A stretch of 64,000 nt of DNA from Streptomyces ochraceiscleroticus (GCF_000720485.1 NZ_JOAX01000013.1:1-64000), one strand, 5' to 3'. Positions 45,388 through 54,842 are shown, numbered from the stretch's first letter. A program made the numbers and translations. The notes: generated by a model from the letters alone, not told the origin.

Positions 45388-45702
45388 TCACCAGCCACTG
45401 GAGGAGCCCATGTTCCTCTGGAAGTTCTCGTAACCGTCGTCGAGCAGGTCTTCGTTGCTCAGGCCGTTCTGACGCTCCAACTGCTTGTGGTCGTAGTACT
45501 CGTCGAGATCGCCGTTCAGCGGCTGGTCGGTTGTCTCTTCGGCCGGGGTGTCGTACAGCGGCTCGTCCGTTGCTTCTTCCACCGGATCCTCGTTCACGAT
45601 GCCGGGCGGCTTCTCCGGCGCGTCCGATTCCGAACTTCCGCAGGCACTCAGGCCCATGACCAGCGCCGTGCCGGCCGAGACCATCAAGAGCTTCGCTCGC
45701 AT
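45388..45702 (-). CDS. Small acidic lipoprotein
   Basis: A 104-residue protein with a lipobox MGLSAC, so the mature form is anchored to the membrane through the cysteine at about residue 21. The rest is very acidic (EEATDEPLYDTPAEETTDQP, DLDEYYDHKQLE). No family recognised. ATG at 45700-45702 has GGGGAACGG upstream. Divergent from the histidine kinase gene across 214 bases and 64 bases downstream of the RTX-like gene start, so the secreted protein and the lipoprotein may be one unit. Confidence 0.85.
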   Translation of the reverse strand: MRAKLLMVSAGTALVMGLSACGSSESDAPEKPPGIVNEDPVEEATDEPLYDTPAEETTDQPLNGDLDEYYDHKQLERQNGLSNEDLLDDGYENFQRNMGSSSGW

Positions 45703-45916
45703 GGTCCGTTCCCCCTGTCGTTTCCACCGTGTGCGGTGCTTTGCGTCCAAGCTGCCAGCGAGCGATCGGCACCGCTGCAGGGTGACCCCTCCGAGCGGCA
45801 GCGGGTTTTCCCTCCGGTATGGGGGTGCCGGTATGGGTGTGCCGCACCGCCACCGCGCCGCGGCTCGCCTCGAAAACTCTCTGCACAAACCCGGATCCGG
45901 CCGCGACAATGGAGGA

Positions 45917-47710
45917 ATGCCAGCGGCCGGCGCTGTCCCGACACCGACCACTGCCTGGCCATGGGGGGAAGACCGGGAACCGGGCCGGTCGCTCGGACCT
46001 CTCCTGCTGGGGGTGGCGGGCATGCTGCTCGCTTCGGCAGCCACCCTCGCCACATGGCGCAGAGCGCCGTATCCGCCGTGGTTGTGGCTGCCGGTGCAGA
46101 CGGCCGGGGTGACCTTCGTATGGTCCGGGGTGGTGCTGCGGCTCCGCAGACCGGCGAACGCCACCGGCCGATGGATGATCCTGGTCGGCTTCACCTGGTA
46201 CATCGGGGACTTGCAGCTCAGCGACAACGCGGCGCTGTTCGCGCTCGGCTTCTGCTGCTTCTACCTCTCCTACGCCGCCCTCAGCCACTTGGTGCTCGCC
46301 CTGCCCTCGGGACGGCTCCGCAACCGCTACGAACGCGGGGTCGCTGCTCTCCTCTACACCATGCCGTTGGTGACCCAGGGGGTGCGGTACGTAGTGGAGT
46401 ACCCGCCGCAACCGCAGCAGTGGGGGGATCCACAGGGACGGTATTCGGTCTGGGCGTCGATCGGCAGCGTCTTCGGCCTCGCGCTGACCGCACTGACAGC
46501 CGCCCTCGTGGTGCGCCGATGGGCCACGGCCGGGCGTCCGGTCCGCCGCGCCTACGCGCCGGTGTGGACGACCATGTTCGCGCTGGGCGGTGTGGTCGTT
46601 GCGGCCACCTTCGCGGCGTTGCTCGACGCGCCGCTCGGGCTGCAGAAGATGACGCTCCTGGCGTACGCCCTCTGCATGATCGTCACACCCGTCGCACTCG
46701 CCGGCGGGCTGGTGCGGGTCCGCATGGCACGGGTACGGGTGGCCGATCTCGTCGTACGGCTCGAAGAATCCGCTGAGCCCGAGGCCGTACGGGCGGCCAT
46801 CGCCGAGGCGCTGGGCGATCCCGCCCTGGAACTGTGGTTCCCGCGTCCCCCCACCGAGGGGCATCCCGGGGCCGGCTATCTGCGCACGGACGGAGCGGCC
46901 TCCGACGTCCTTCCCGGGGACGGCCGCGGTGTCACGCCCGTCGTCCGACGAGGGCAGCCGCTGGCGTTTCTCGTCCACGACCCGGCACTGCGCGAGCAGC
47001 GCCCACTGGTCGACACCGTCCTGGCCGCGGCAGGGCTCGCGCTGGACAACGCCCGCCTGCTGGCCGCGCAACGCGCCCAGCTCGAAGAAATACGTGCCTC
47101 CCGCGCGCGCATTGCGCTCGCGGGCGACGCCGAACGCCAGCGCATCCAACGCGACCTGCACGATGGCATCCAGCACAAGCTGCTGGTGATCTCCATACTG
47201 GTGGACCGGGCCCGAGCGGCCGGCGCGGCGGAGGCGGGCGACGACGGGCAGCGGCCCGATCTCGCCTCGGCCGCGCTGTACTTGACGGAGGTCCTGCACG
47301 AGCTTCGTGCGCTGGCCGAAGGGATCAGCCCGCCGATCCTGGTGGAAGAGGGCCTGGCGGCCGCCGTCGAAGCACTCGCCGAGCGAGGCCCGCTGCCCGT
47401 ACTGGCCTGCATTCCCCACCGTCGCTGGCCTGACCATGTGGAACGGACCGCCTACTTCGTGATCACCGAAGCTCTGGCCAATACATACAAACATGCGGAG
47501 GCGACCCAGGTGCGTATCCGGGCGGACGACGAGCCGGACCGTCTGGTCGTCGAAATCGCCGACGACGGCATAGGCGGCGCGGACCCCGCGCGCGGGACGG
47601 GTCTGCGCGGGCTGGAGGACCGGGTGGGAGCCCTCGACGGACGGCTCCACGTGAACAGTCCGCCGCGCGCAGGCACCCGGCTGGTCGTGGAGCTGCCATG
47701 CGCATCGTGA
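45917..47710 (+). CDS. Membrane sensor histidine kinase, NarL-partner type
   Basis: A 597-residue kinase with roughly seven or eight transmembrane helices in the first 290 residues, a GAF-like segment, then a HisKA_3 phosphoacceptor in RDLHDGIQHKLL (His415) and an HATPase domain with N box EALANTYKHAEA and G boxes DDGIGGADPARGTGL. It should phosphorylate the response regulator that overlaps its last codons. Start ATG 45917 is immediately preceded by GGAGGA, which is too close for a standard site, so the true start may differ slightly. Confidence 0.92.
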   Translation: MPAAGAVPTPTTAWPWGEDREPGRSLGPLLLGVAGMLLASAATLATWRRAPYPPWLWLPVQTAGVTFVWSGVVLRLRRPANATGRWMILVGFTWYIGDLQLSDNAALFALGFCCFYLSYAALSHLVLALPSGRLRNRYERGVAALLYTMPLVTQGVRYVVEYPPQPQQWGDPQGRYSVWASIGSVFGLALTALTAALVVRRWATAGRPVRRAYAPVWTTMFALGGVVVAATFAALLDAPLGLQKMTLLAYALCMIVTPVALAGGLVRVRMARVRVADLVVRLEESAEPEAVRAAIAEALGDPALELWFPRPPTEGHPGAGYLRTDGAASDVLPGDGRGVTPVVRRGQPLAFLVHDPALREQRPLVDTVLAAAGLALDNARLLAAQRAQLEEIRASRARIALAGDAERQRIQRDLHDGIQHKLLVISILVDRARAAGAAEAGDDGQRPDLASAALYLTEVLHELRALAEGISPPILVEEGLAAAVEALAERGPLPVLACIPHRRWPDHVERTAYFVITEALANTYKHAEATQVRIRADDEPDRLVVEIADDGIGGADPARGTGLRGLEDRVGALDGRLHVNSPPRAGTRLVVELPCAS

Positions 47711-48384
47711 TCGCGGAGGACTCCGGGCTGCTGAGGCAGATGCTGGCGGAAATCCTCACCGCGCGTGGCTTCACCGTCACCGCGCAAGTCGCCACCTTGC
47801 CCGAACTGCTGCGAGCGGTCGCGGCCGATCCGCCCGATGTCGCCGTTCTGGACATCCGTATGCCACCGACCCACCGCGACGAGGGGCTGGAAGGCGCGGA
47901 GCGGATCCGGGCGAGCCATCCCTCGGTCGGTTTACTGGTGCTCTCGCACTACGCCGAGACGTCCTACGCGATGCGTTTGCTGCAAGCGGCCGACCAGGCC
48001 GTGGGGTATCTCGTCAAGGACCGGGTCCGGGACGCGGACCGGCTTGTCGACGCCATCAAGCGGGTGGCCTCCGGAGAGGTCGTCGTCGACCCGGAGGTCG
48101 TCCAGCGCGTACTCACCCGTCCCCGGACGACCGACCCACTGGCCGCACTGCTCCCGGTGGAGCGGCAGATCCTGGCGCTCATGGCTGAAGGGCACTCCAA
48201 CGCGGCGATCGCCACGGAACTCAGCTACAGCCTCAAGACGATCGAGAAACGTGTCACCTCGATCTCCCAGAAACTCGGCCTGCCGCACCCCGAAAGCCAC
48301 GAACGTGCCCACGTCAACCTCCGCGTGCTCGCGGTACTGGCCTATCTGCGCAGCACGCTTCCCACAACGGATCCCACCGGCTGA
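47698..48384 (+). CDS. NarL/LuxR-type response regulator
   Basis: A 228-residue regulator. Receiver residues: acidic pair at 7-8 (AEDSG), phosphoacceptor Asp52 in VLDIRMPP and Lys near 105 in LVKDR. The C-terminal HTH (VERQILALMAEGHSNAAIAT, LKTIEKRVTSISQKLGL) is of the LuxR class. It overlaps the kinase gene by 13 bases, confirming the pair. Targets may include the adjacent lipoprotein gene. Confidence 0.95.
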   Translation: MRIVIAEDSGLLRQMLAEILTARGFTVTAQVATLPELLRAVAADPPDVAVLDIRMPPTHRDEGLEGAERIRASHPSVGLLVLSHYAETSYAMRLLQAADQAVGYLVKDRVRDADRLVDAIKRVASGEVVVDPEVVQRVLTRPRTTDPLAALLPVERQILALMAEGHSNAAIATELSYSLKTIEKRVTSISQKLGLPHPESHERAHVNLRVLAVLAYLRSTLPTTDPTG

Positions 48385-48456
48385 GAATCGAACGAGAGTG
48401 TGATTTTCTTCAGCCGGCCACTCCGGCGGCCACCCGTCCGGCAACCGCCAGGAACG

Positions 48457-48615
48457 TCACCACCGCTTCCCGGCCACCACCCCGACCGTCACCAGGGCCA
48501 GTACCACCCACGCGAACCAGAGCCAGCCGCTGCTGCCGACCGCCACCGTGTACGCCGTGGCCAGGATCAGCCCGCCCACCGTGCACCCTGCCATCGCCTT
48601 AGCCGATCCGGGCAT
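48457..48615 (-). CDS. Small membrane protein of 52 residues
   Basis: Starts MPGSAKAMAGCTVGGLILAT and has two hydrophobic segments of about 20 residues each joined by GSSGWLWFAW, with a basic end GKRW. GAGGAGG lies 8 bases before the ATG at 48613-48615. No family recognised, but the ribosome site and the clean membrane profile support a real gene. Confidence 0.7.
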   Translation of the reverse strand: MPGSAKAMAGCTVGGLILATAYTVAVGSSGWLWFAWVVLALVTVGVVAGKRW

Positions 48616-48757
48616 CCTGGCATCCTCCTCACGGCCGCCCGTACGGGGATATGCCACGGGCCGCGGCCTTGGGGACATGTTCCCCGGCCGCGGCCCGCAC
48701 CGCCAGCTTTCTCCGGATTCCGCCTCGCCCGTCCGACTACCGGACCGAGCCCGCGCC

Positions 48758-49711
48758 TCAGCCCTGGCTGCGCGCGTTCAGCGACGCGAGATAGGCGTTG
48801 TACGCCGCCAGCTCCTTGTCGCCGTCCCGGTCGGCGGCCCGGTCCTTCCGTACCGACTGCCGCTTCTCCGTCGTGTACCACTGGAAGACCAGCGCGATCA
48901 GCACCAGCACCGACGGGATCTCACTGAAGGCCCAGGCAATACCGCCCGCCGCCTGCTGATCCGCGAGCGCGTCGACGCCCATCGAGGCCGGCGGGTGCTG
49001 GAACGTCTTCACCATCGTCTCCGAGGCCATCATCAGCGCGATGCCGAAGAACGCGTGGAACGGCATCCCCGCGAACAGCTCCAGCATCCGCATCACATAG
49101 CCGGGACGGTGCGGCCCCGGGTCCACACCCATGATCGGCCAGAAGAAGACCAGGCCGACCGCGAGGAAGTGCACCATCATCGCGATGTGCCCGGTCCGCG
49201 ACTCCATCAGGAAGTCGAAGAGCGGCGTGAAGTACAGCGCGTACAGGCTCGCGATGAACAGCGGGATCGTGAACGCCGGGTGCGTGATGATCCGCATGTA
49301 CCGGCTGTGCAGCAGCGCCACCAGCAGCTCACGCGGACCCTTGCGGCCGCGGCCCGCGGTCGGCAGCGCCCGCAGCGTCAGCGTCACCGGCGCGCCGAGC
49401 AGCAGCAGGATCGGCGACAGCATGCTGATCACCATGTGCTGCACCATGTGCACGCTGAACATCGCCATGCCGTAGTCGTTCAGCTTCGTGCACATCACCA
49501 GCGCGACCGTCAGCACGCCCACGACCCAGGCCACGGTCCGGCTCACCGGCCAGCTGTCGCCGCGCCGCCGCAGCCGCAGCACGGCCCAGCCGTACAGCGC
49601 CAGCCCCAGCAGGCATTCGACGAGGAAGAAGGCGTCGCCGCCGAACTCCAACCCGCGCCCCAGCGTGAACGGCGGCAGATCCATCATCATGCCGTGCCCG
49701 CTGTGATCCAT
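48758..49711 (-). CDS. Cytochrome c oxidase assembly protein, CtaG/caa3 type
   Basis: A 317-residue membrane protein with about seven helices. Family histidines sit in FSVHMVQHMVISMLSPILLL and MVHFLAVGLVFFWPIMGVDP, followed by FHAFFGIALM. CtaG proteins help insert copper into haem-copper oxidases. The Met/His-rich start MDHSGHGMMMDLPP could bind copper. ATG at 49709-49711 follows AGGAGCG. Lies 13 kb from the ctaD copy, so a functional link is only inferred. Confidence 0.92.
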   Translation of the reverse strand: MDHSGHGMMMDLPPFTLGRGLEFGGDAFFLVECLLGLALYGWAVLRLRRRGDSWPVSRTVAWVVGVLTVALVMCTKLNDYGMAMFSVHMVQHMVISMLSPILLLLGAPVTLTLRALPTAGRGRKGPRELLVALLHSRYMRIITHPAFTIPLFIASLYALYFTPLFDFLMESRTGHIAMMVHFLAVGLVFFWPIMGVDPGPHRPGYVMRMLELFAGMPFHAFFGIALMMASETMVKTFQHPPASMGVDALADQQAAGGIAWAFSEIPSVLVLIALVFQWYTTEKRQSVRKDRAADRDGDKELAAYNAYLASLNARSQG

Positions 49712-49753
49712 CCGCTCGCTCCTGATTCGCACCAATGCTCCGCGACCAGCCTA

Positions 49754-49791
49754 GAGCCGCCCCCGGCACGGACGGTGACCGGGGGCGGCTC
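49754..49791 (-). terminator. Hairpin after the phosphofructokinase gene
   Basis: GAGCCGCCCCCGG (49754-49766) pairs with CCGGGGGCGGCTC (49779-49791) around a 12-base loop, 58 bases past the pfkA stop on the minus strand. Confidence 0.8.
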
Positions 49792-49849
49792 GTACGACAT
49801 GCAATTCTCGCCCGGGCGAGCAGCGGGAGCCATGGGGCGGCAGCCCGGG

Positions 49850-50875
49850 CTAGAGGACGGTCTCCACCTCGGCGTACCGGTCGCCCGGTACGGTCTTCAG
49901 CGTCTCCACGGCCTCCGCCAGCGGTACCAGCGTGATCTCCGTCCCGCGCAGCGCGGTCATCATGCCGAAGTTGCCGCGGTGCGCCGCCTCCACCGCGTGC
50001 CACCCGAAGCGGGTCGCGAGCACGCGGTCGTACGCGGTCGGGGTCCCGCCGCGCTGCACGTGGCCCAGGATCACCGCGCGGGCCTCCTTGCCGAGCCGGT
50101 CCTCCAGCTCGACGGCCAGCTGCCGGGCGACGCCCGCGAACCGCTCGTGCCCGTACATGTCCTTGCCGCCGACCTCGAAGTCCATCGAGCCGGCGCGCGG
50201 CTTCGCGCCCTCCGCCACGACGACGATCGCGAACTTCTTGCCCGCCTCGAAGCGCGCAGCGACCCGCTCCGACAGCTCGTCGATGTCGAAGGGGCGCTCG
50301 GGCACGACGATGGCGTGCGCGCCGGCCGCCATGCCCGAGTGCAGCGCGATCCAGCCGGTGTGCCGGCCCATGACCTCGACGATCAGCACCCGCTGGTGCG
50401 ACTCGGCGGTGGTCTTGAGCCGGTCCAGCGCCTCGGTCGCCACGCCGACCGCCGTGTCGAACCCGAAGGTCAGATCGGTCGACGCGATGTCGTTGTCGAT
50501 GGTCTTCGGCACGCCGACGATCGGCAGGCCGGCGTCCGACAGCAGCCGGGCCGCCTTGAGGGTGCCCTCGCCGCCGATCGGGATGATCGCGTCCAGGCCG
50601 AGGTCGGCGACGTGGCCGCGGGCCCGCTCGACGCCGTCCCGCAGGTGGGCGGGCTGCACGCGCGAGGAGCCGAGGATGGTGCCGCCACGGGCCAGGATGC
50701 CGCCCACCGCGTCCAGGTCGAGCTTGCGGTAGTCGCACTCCAGCAGGCCGCGCCAGCCGTCGACGAAGCCGATGACGTCATCGCCGTGGTCGGCGACGGC
50801 TCGGTGGACGACGGAGCGGATGACGGCGTTCAGACCGGGGCAGTCGCCTCCGGAGGTGAGTACACCAATACGCAT
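49850..50875 (-). CDS. pfkA: 6-phosphofructokinase
   Basis: Glycolytic kinase, 341 residues, starting MRIGVLTSGGDCPGLNAVIR. Phosphate-binding IGGEGTLKAARLL and catalytic PKTIDNDIASTDLTFGFDT are present, as are the fructose-6-phosphate residues in EVMGRHTGWIAL. The sequence fits the group of actinobacterial ATP-dependent enzymes rather than PPi-dependent ones, judged by GGEGT instead of GGDDS, but kinetics cannot be read. Longer upstream starts lack family similarity. Confidence 0.95.
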   Translation of the reverse strand: MRIGVLTSGGDCPGLNAVIRSVVHRAVADHGDDVIGFVDGWRGLLECDYRKLDLDAVGGILARGGTILGSSRVQPAHLRDGVERARGHVADLGLDAIIPIGGEGTLKAARLLSDAGLPIVGVPKTIDNDIASTDLTFGFDTAVGVATEALDRLKTTAESHQRVLIVEVMGRHTGWIALHSGMAAGAHAIVVPERPFDIDELSERVAARFEAGKKFAIVVVAEGAKPRAGSMDFEVGGKDMYGHERFAGVARQLAVELEDRLGKEARAVILGHVQRGGTPTAYDRVLATRFGWHAVEAAHRGNFGMMTALRGTEITLVPLAEAVETLKTVPGDRYAEVETVL

Positions 50876-51279
50876 TACTCGTAGAAACCTCTGCAGCTCA
50901 ACCGGATGACCGGACCCCGTCGTCCGGTTGGATGCGCACACCCTACAAGCGCGGCGCGCCCCTCCGTAGCGCCTGCCCGCACTACGGGAAACCGGGCCCT
51001 CACATGCGCCAATCCCGGCCACACTTGAGCGGACCGGACTGGCCCGGATGAGCACATCGGGCACCACTTCGCCCCCTCAACCGTTCCCCAACACGAGGGG
51101 GCCCACGAGACGAAACGTCACCTCGGGCCCCTCTCCGAGCCTCGTTTCGCTCGGCCTCTCTCAGCGGCTTCGTTCAGCCCCTCTTTCCACTCGCCCCACC
51201 CCAGGCACGCAAAGCCCCCCTCGCCCGTTGATACGGCAAGGGGGGCCTCGCGCCGAAACGTTGCTTTACGCCTCGCGTC
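50876..51279. other. Gene-free stretch between gatD and pfkA
   Basis: Four hundred bases without a supported gene. It contains an imperfect inverted repeat, GAGGGGGCCC near 51096 and GGGCCCCTC near 51126, flanking GAGACGAAACGTCACC, and the gatD terminator at 51214-51246. The first structure could be part of the pfkA leader or an RNA of unknown kind. Confidence 0.5.
51214..51246 (-). terminator. Terminator after gatD
   Basis: GCCCCCCT (51214-51221) pairs with AGGGGGGC (51239-51246), with a further GCC/GGC pair inside. It lies 34 bases after the gatD stop on the minus strand and is followed there by CTTTGC. Confidence 0.85.
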
Positions 51280-52008
51280 TCACGCCGGCTGCGTAGCCGC
51301 CGCGATCCGCTCCTGGCGCAGCGCCTCGTACCAGTGGTCGCTCACCGGCGGCAGCGCGTTGACGTCCAGCGCCAGCTTGATCAGCAGGTCGGCGATGTGC
51401 GGGTTACGGGCCATCACGGGGCCGTGCATGTAGGTACCGAAGACGGTGTCGTTCCACGCGCCCTCGTAGCCGTCACCCACGCCGTTGCCGTTGCCGAACC
51501 GTACCTTCGCGAACGGGCGGGCGGTCTGCCCGAGGTGGGTGACGCCCTGATGGTTCTCGAAGCCGGTCAGCGGCGGGAGGTTCAGCTCCGGGTCGATGTC
51601 GGCCAGTACGTCACCGACGCACCGCTCGCCCTCGCCGCGGGTGCTCACCACGTCCAGCAGCCCGAGCCCCTGCTCGCGCTCGCCCAGGTCGTTGATGAAC
51701 TCATGGCCGAGGATCTGGTACCCGGCGCAGACCGAGAAGACGATCGCGCCGTTGGCGACCGCCCGGTTCAGACCGCCGTCCCGGCGCAGCCGCTCGGCGG
51801 CCAGCCGCTGCGGCCGGTCCTCGCCGCCGCCGATCAGGTAGATGTCGCCCGAGGTGGGGATCTGCTGGTCGGAGCGGACGTCCAGGCGCTGGACGTCCAG
51901 CCGGCGCTGCCGCGCCCGGCGCTCCACCACCAGTGCGTTGCCCTGGTCCCCGTACGTGCTCAGCAGGTCCGGGTAGATCCACACCAGACGCAGGCTGTTG
52001 TCACTCAT
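51280..52008 (-). CDS. gatD: Lipid II isoglutaminyl synthase, glutaminase subunit GatD
   Basis: A 242-residue class I glutamine amidotransferase-like subunit. The nucleophile Cys is in VFSVCAGYQILG and the His in GTYMHGPVMARNP. It supplies ammonia to MurT, which amidates the D-glutamate of lipid II; this is needed for normal cross-linking in Gram-positive bacteria. Second gene of murT-gatD, 31 bases after murT. Terminated by a strong hairpin. Confidence 0.95.
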   Translation of the reverse strand: MSDNSLRLVWIYPDLLSTYGDQGNALVVERRARQRRLDVQRLDVRSDQQIPTSGDIYLIGGGEDRPQRLAAERLRRDGGLNRAVANGAIVFSVCAGYQILGHEFINDLGEREQGLGLLDVVSTRGEGERCVGDVLADIDPELNLPPLTGFENHQGVTHLGQTARPFAKVRFGNGNGVGDGYEGAWNDTVFGTYMHGPVMARNPHIADLLIKLALDVNALPPVSDHWYEALRQERIAAATQPA

Positions 52009-52039
52009 GCTTGCTCGTCCTTGTCCGTTGCGGATCGGG

Positions 52040-53278
52040 TCAGTTGCCCACGCGGCGGCGCAGGTCCTGGAAGGCGGTGTAGTTGGCGATGACCTCGATA
52101 CGGCCGGGCGGTGCCTTCCGTACGGCCTCGTCGACGTTCTCGCACACCTGGAAGTCCAGGCCCGCGACCTCCAGCCGGACCGCGAGGTCCAGCTTGCGGT
52201 CGCCGATCACGAAGATCGGGTGGCCGGCGAGCCGGGTGTAGTCGACGTCCCAGAGCCAGGAGGTGTCCGTGCCGTCGGCGCCGCGGGCGTTGACGGACAG
52301 GATCACCGGCGTCGGCGGCGGGTCGATCAGCGAGAACGTCTCGAGCCAGCCGGCCGGGTTCTTCGCCAGCAGCAGGCGCAGCTCGCGGTCCATGAAGGAG
52401 ACCACGTCGTACCGGCCCGCGACTGCCTGGACGTCGTACATCCGCTCCAGGGCGACCTGCGGGGGCACGCCGAAGGCCGCGGCCACCGCGGCCGAGGTCG
52501 TGGCGTTGGCCTTGTTCGCGCGGCCGGGGAGCTGGAGCTTGATCGGCCAGGCCGAGCCGTGCGGGTCCAGGACGTGGTCGCCGGAGAGCGCCCAGCTCGG
52601 CGTCGGGCGGCGGAAGCCGCACTCGCCGCAGAACCAGTCGTCGCCGGGGCGCTGCATCACGCCGCCGCAGGACGGGCAGGACCAGGCGTCGTCCTTCCAC
52701 TCCTGGCCCGCCGCGACCCATACGACGTTGGCGGACGAGGAGGCCGCCCAGACGATCAGCGGGTCGTCGGCGTTGGCGACGACGAGCGCCTTGGAACCGG
52801 CCAGCCCCTCGCGCCACTTCTCCGCCAGCATGCGGGTCTCGGCGGCGCGGTCGAGCTGGTCACGCGAAAGGTTGAGCAGCGCGATGGCCTTGGGGGTGAC
52901 GTCCCGGGCGACGCCCGCGAGGTACTTCTCGTCGACCTCGATGACGCCGTACTTCGCGTCCGAACCCCCGGCCAGCGCCGAGGTGATGCCGGCCGGCATG
53001 TTCGCGCCGAGCGCGTTGGAGACCACCGGGCCGCTGGCCCGCAGCGCCTCCGCGATCAGCCGCGTGGTCGTCGTCTTGCCGTTGGTCGCGGACACCAGGA
53101 CCACGTCCAGGTGCTGGGCGAGCCGGGCCAGCAGGTCGGGGTCGAGCCTGAGCGCGACCTTGCCACCGATCACCGATCCGCTGCCGCGGCCCACCGCGCG
53201 CGACGCCGCCGCCGCGGCCCTGCCCGCCGTCACGGCCAGCTTGGCCCGCGGCGACAGCGGGTCCGTGTTGCCTGCCAT
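52040..53278 (-). CDS. murT: Lipid II isoglutaminyl synthase, Mur-ligase subunit MurT
   Basis: A 412-residue Mur ligase-like enzyme. The ATP loop is VSATNGKTTTTRLI, followed by the Mur ligase middle domain and the DUF1727 C-terminal domain (LSVNARGADGTDTSWLWDVD). A four-cysteine zinc ribbon, WSCPSCGGVMQRPGDDWFCG then CGFRRP, is inserted as in other MurT proteins. ATG at 53276-53278 has GGAGGATC upstream. Works with GatD in the cytoplasm on lipid II. Confidence 0.95.
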   Translation of the reverse strand: MAGNTDPLSPRAKLAVTAGRAAAAASRAVGRGSGSVIGGKVALRLDPDLLARLAQHLDVVLVSATNGKTTTTRLIAEALRASGPVVSNALGANMPAGITSALAGGSDAKYGVIEVDEKYLAGVARDVTPKAIALLNLSRDQLDRAAETRMLAEKWREGLAGSKALVVANADDPLIVWAASSSANVVWVAAGQEWKDDAWSCPSCGGVMQRPGDDWFCGECGFRRPTPSWALSGDHVLDPHGSAWPIKLQLPGRANKANATTSAAVAAAFGVPPQVALERMYDVQAVAGRYDVVSFMDRELRLLLAKNPAGWLETFSLIDPPPTPVILSVNARGADGTDTSWLWDVDYTRLAGHPIFVIGDRKLDLAVRLEVAGLDFQVCENVDEAVRKAPPGRIEVIANYTAFQDLRRRVGN

Positions 53279-53533
53279 CGTCCTAGATCCTCCTTGCATC
53301 CGGCGCCCTCCTGCCCCCGGGGCCGCCGGTGGAACGCCCCTCCGTACCGGCCCGGCCGGCCGGGAGGCTGTGGTTGGGGATCAGCCTATCGATTTCCGCG
53401 CCGGGGCCCGAACCAGACCACCCGTGAGGGGGGTGTGGAGGTTCCTGCTCAGCGGCCGTATCCGGAGGGACGGCCGGGTCGGCGGCCGGGACCGGAACGT
53501 CGCTGGTCTCGGCCGGAACGTACTCTTGCCCCC

Positions 53534-54088
53534 ATGCGACACCGCTCCGTCCCCGGCAGTTCCGGCCGCGTCCGCCCTATGCGGCTGCTCGGCGACCCCG
53601 TCCTGCACGCGCCGTGCGAGGAGGTCACCGACTTCGGGCCGGCGCTGGCGCAACTGGTGGAGGACATGTTCGCGACGATGTACGCGGCTCGGGGTGTCGG
53701 CCTCGCCGCGAACCAGATCGGCGTCGCGCAGCGGGTGTTCGTCTACGACTGCCCGGACGACGAGGACGTCCGCCATCTCGGGCACGTGGTCAATCCCCGG
53801 CTCGTGGCGGTGGACGGCGAGGTCCTCCGCGGCCCCGAGGGATGCCTGTCGCTGCCCGGGCTCGAGTCCGGTACGCCGCGCCACGACGAGGCGGTGGTCG
53901 AGGGCGTCACGCTGGACGGGAAGCCGTGCCGGATCTCCGGTACCGGCTTCTTCGCCCGCTGCCTGCAGCACGAGTGCGACCACCTGGACGGCGGCCTGTA
54001 CCTCGACCACCTCACCGGCCTGCGCCGCCGCCGCGCGCTGCGGGCGGCGGCGAGGGCCCCGTGGGCGGGGCGGACGGCGGCGGGCTAG
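53534..54088 (+). CDS. def: Peptide deformylase
   Basis: A 184-residue Fe/Zn enzyme that removes the N-terminal formyl group from new proteins. The three motifs are intact: GVGLAANQIG (52-63), EGCLSLPG with the metal Cys104, and QHECDHLDG with His146, Glu147 and His150. Start MRHRSVPGSSGRVRPMRLLG at 53534 or the later MRLLGDPVLHAP (53579); the second is nearer the usual family start. Divergent from murT across 255 bases. Extra copies are common in Streptomyces. Confidence 0.94.
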   Translation: MRHRSVPGSSGRVRPMRLLGDPVLHAPCEEVTDFGPALAQLVEDMFATMYAARGVGLAANQIGVAQRVFVYDCPDDEDVRHLGHVVNPRLVAVDGEVLRGPEGCLSLPGLESGTPRHDEAVVEGVTLDGKPCRISGTGFFARCLQHECDHLDGGLYLDHLTGLRRRRALRAAARAPWAGRTAAG

Positions 54089-54104
54089 CCGGTACTCCTG
54101 CGGC

Positions 54105-54746
54105 TCAGAAACCCGGCCCGCCCGGACGGTCGCCCGCTGCCGCGAGGCGTCCCCACAGCAGGTCCGCGAGATGCTGTACCAATTGCGCTCGCGAACACGG
54201 CTGCTCGCGCAGCCACCAGTCGCCGGCCGCGTGCATCATCCCGACGATGCCGTGGCCCCACACCCGCGCCAGCTCGTCGCCGACCGGTCCCAGGTCCACC
54301 CGCTCGGCGATGACCTGCGCGAGCTCCTCGCCCATCCGCCGCAGCAGGGGAGCGGAGTGCCGGCCGACGTCGAAGCCGCTGTCGGGTGTCTGTCCCTCGT
54401 CGGACGGATGCATCAGGAAGCGGTAGACCTGCGGCCTGGCTTCGATGGCCGAGAGGTAGGTGTCGAGGGTGGCCTCGACCCGGTCCCTTCGCGGTACGGG
54501 AGAGTCCAGCGCGGCCCGCAGGCCGGCGAGGAGGGCGTCGGTGTGGCGTACGGCGAGGGCGCGGTAGAGGCCGCCCTTGTCGCCGAAGTGCCGGTAGAGG
54601 ATCGGCTTGGTGATCCCGGCCTCGGCCGCGATCGCGTTCATCGATGCTTCGGGGCCGTCGCGGAGCACCACGCGGTCCGCGGCCTCCAGCAGCTCGCGTC
54701 GTCGGCGCTCACTGGCCGTACGGCGGCTCTCCTGTGTCATTTCCAT
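54105..54746 (-). CDS. TetR-family regulator of the acyl-CoA dehydrogenase gene
   Basis: A 213-residue TetR protein, with the HTH in RELLEAADRVVLRDGPEASM and AIAAEAGITKPILYRHFGD. The C-terminal domain, including YLSAIEARPQVYRFLMHPS, is common in TetR proteins of fatty-acid metabolism. Start MEMTQESRRTA at 54746 (or MTQ at 54740). It is divergent from the acyl-CoA dehydrogenase gene across 151 bases that carry two palindromes, so it probably represses that gene in the absence of an acyl-CoA signal. Confidence 0.92.
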   Translation of the reverse strand: MEMTQESRRTASERRRRELLEAADRVVLRDGPEASMNAIAAEAGITKPILYRHFGDKGGLYRALAVRHTDALLAGLRAALDSPVPRRDRVEATLDTYLSAIEARPQVYRFLMHPSDEGQTPDSGFDVGRHSAPLLRRMGEELAQVIAERVDLGPVGDELARVWGHGIVGMMHAAGDWWLREQPCSRAQLVQHLADLLWGRLAAAGDRPGGPGF

Positions 54747-54842
54747 TCGTCCGGCTCCCCGCCCTGGTGACTTCGTGCTGTTCGCGCAACGTAACACCCT
54801 GTCCATCGGACGGGAGATATCGGTCGCTGAGGTTGACAGTGC

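Noticed and set aside
51050-51200. tRNA or small RNA gene between gatD and pfkA
   Set aside because: Inverted repeats are present, but no cloverleaf, anticodon arm or CCA-adjacent pattern could be built.
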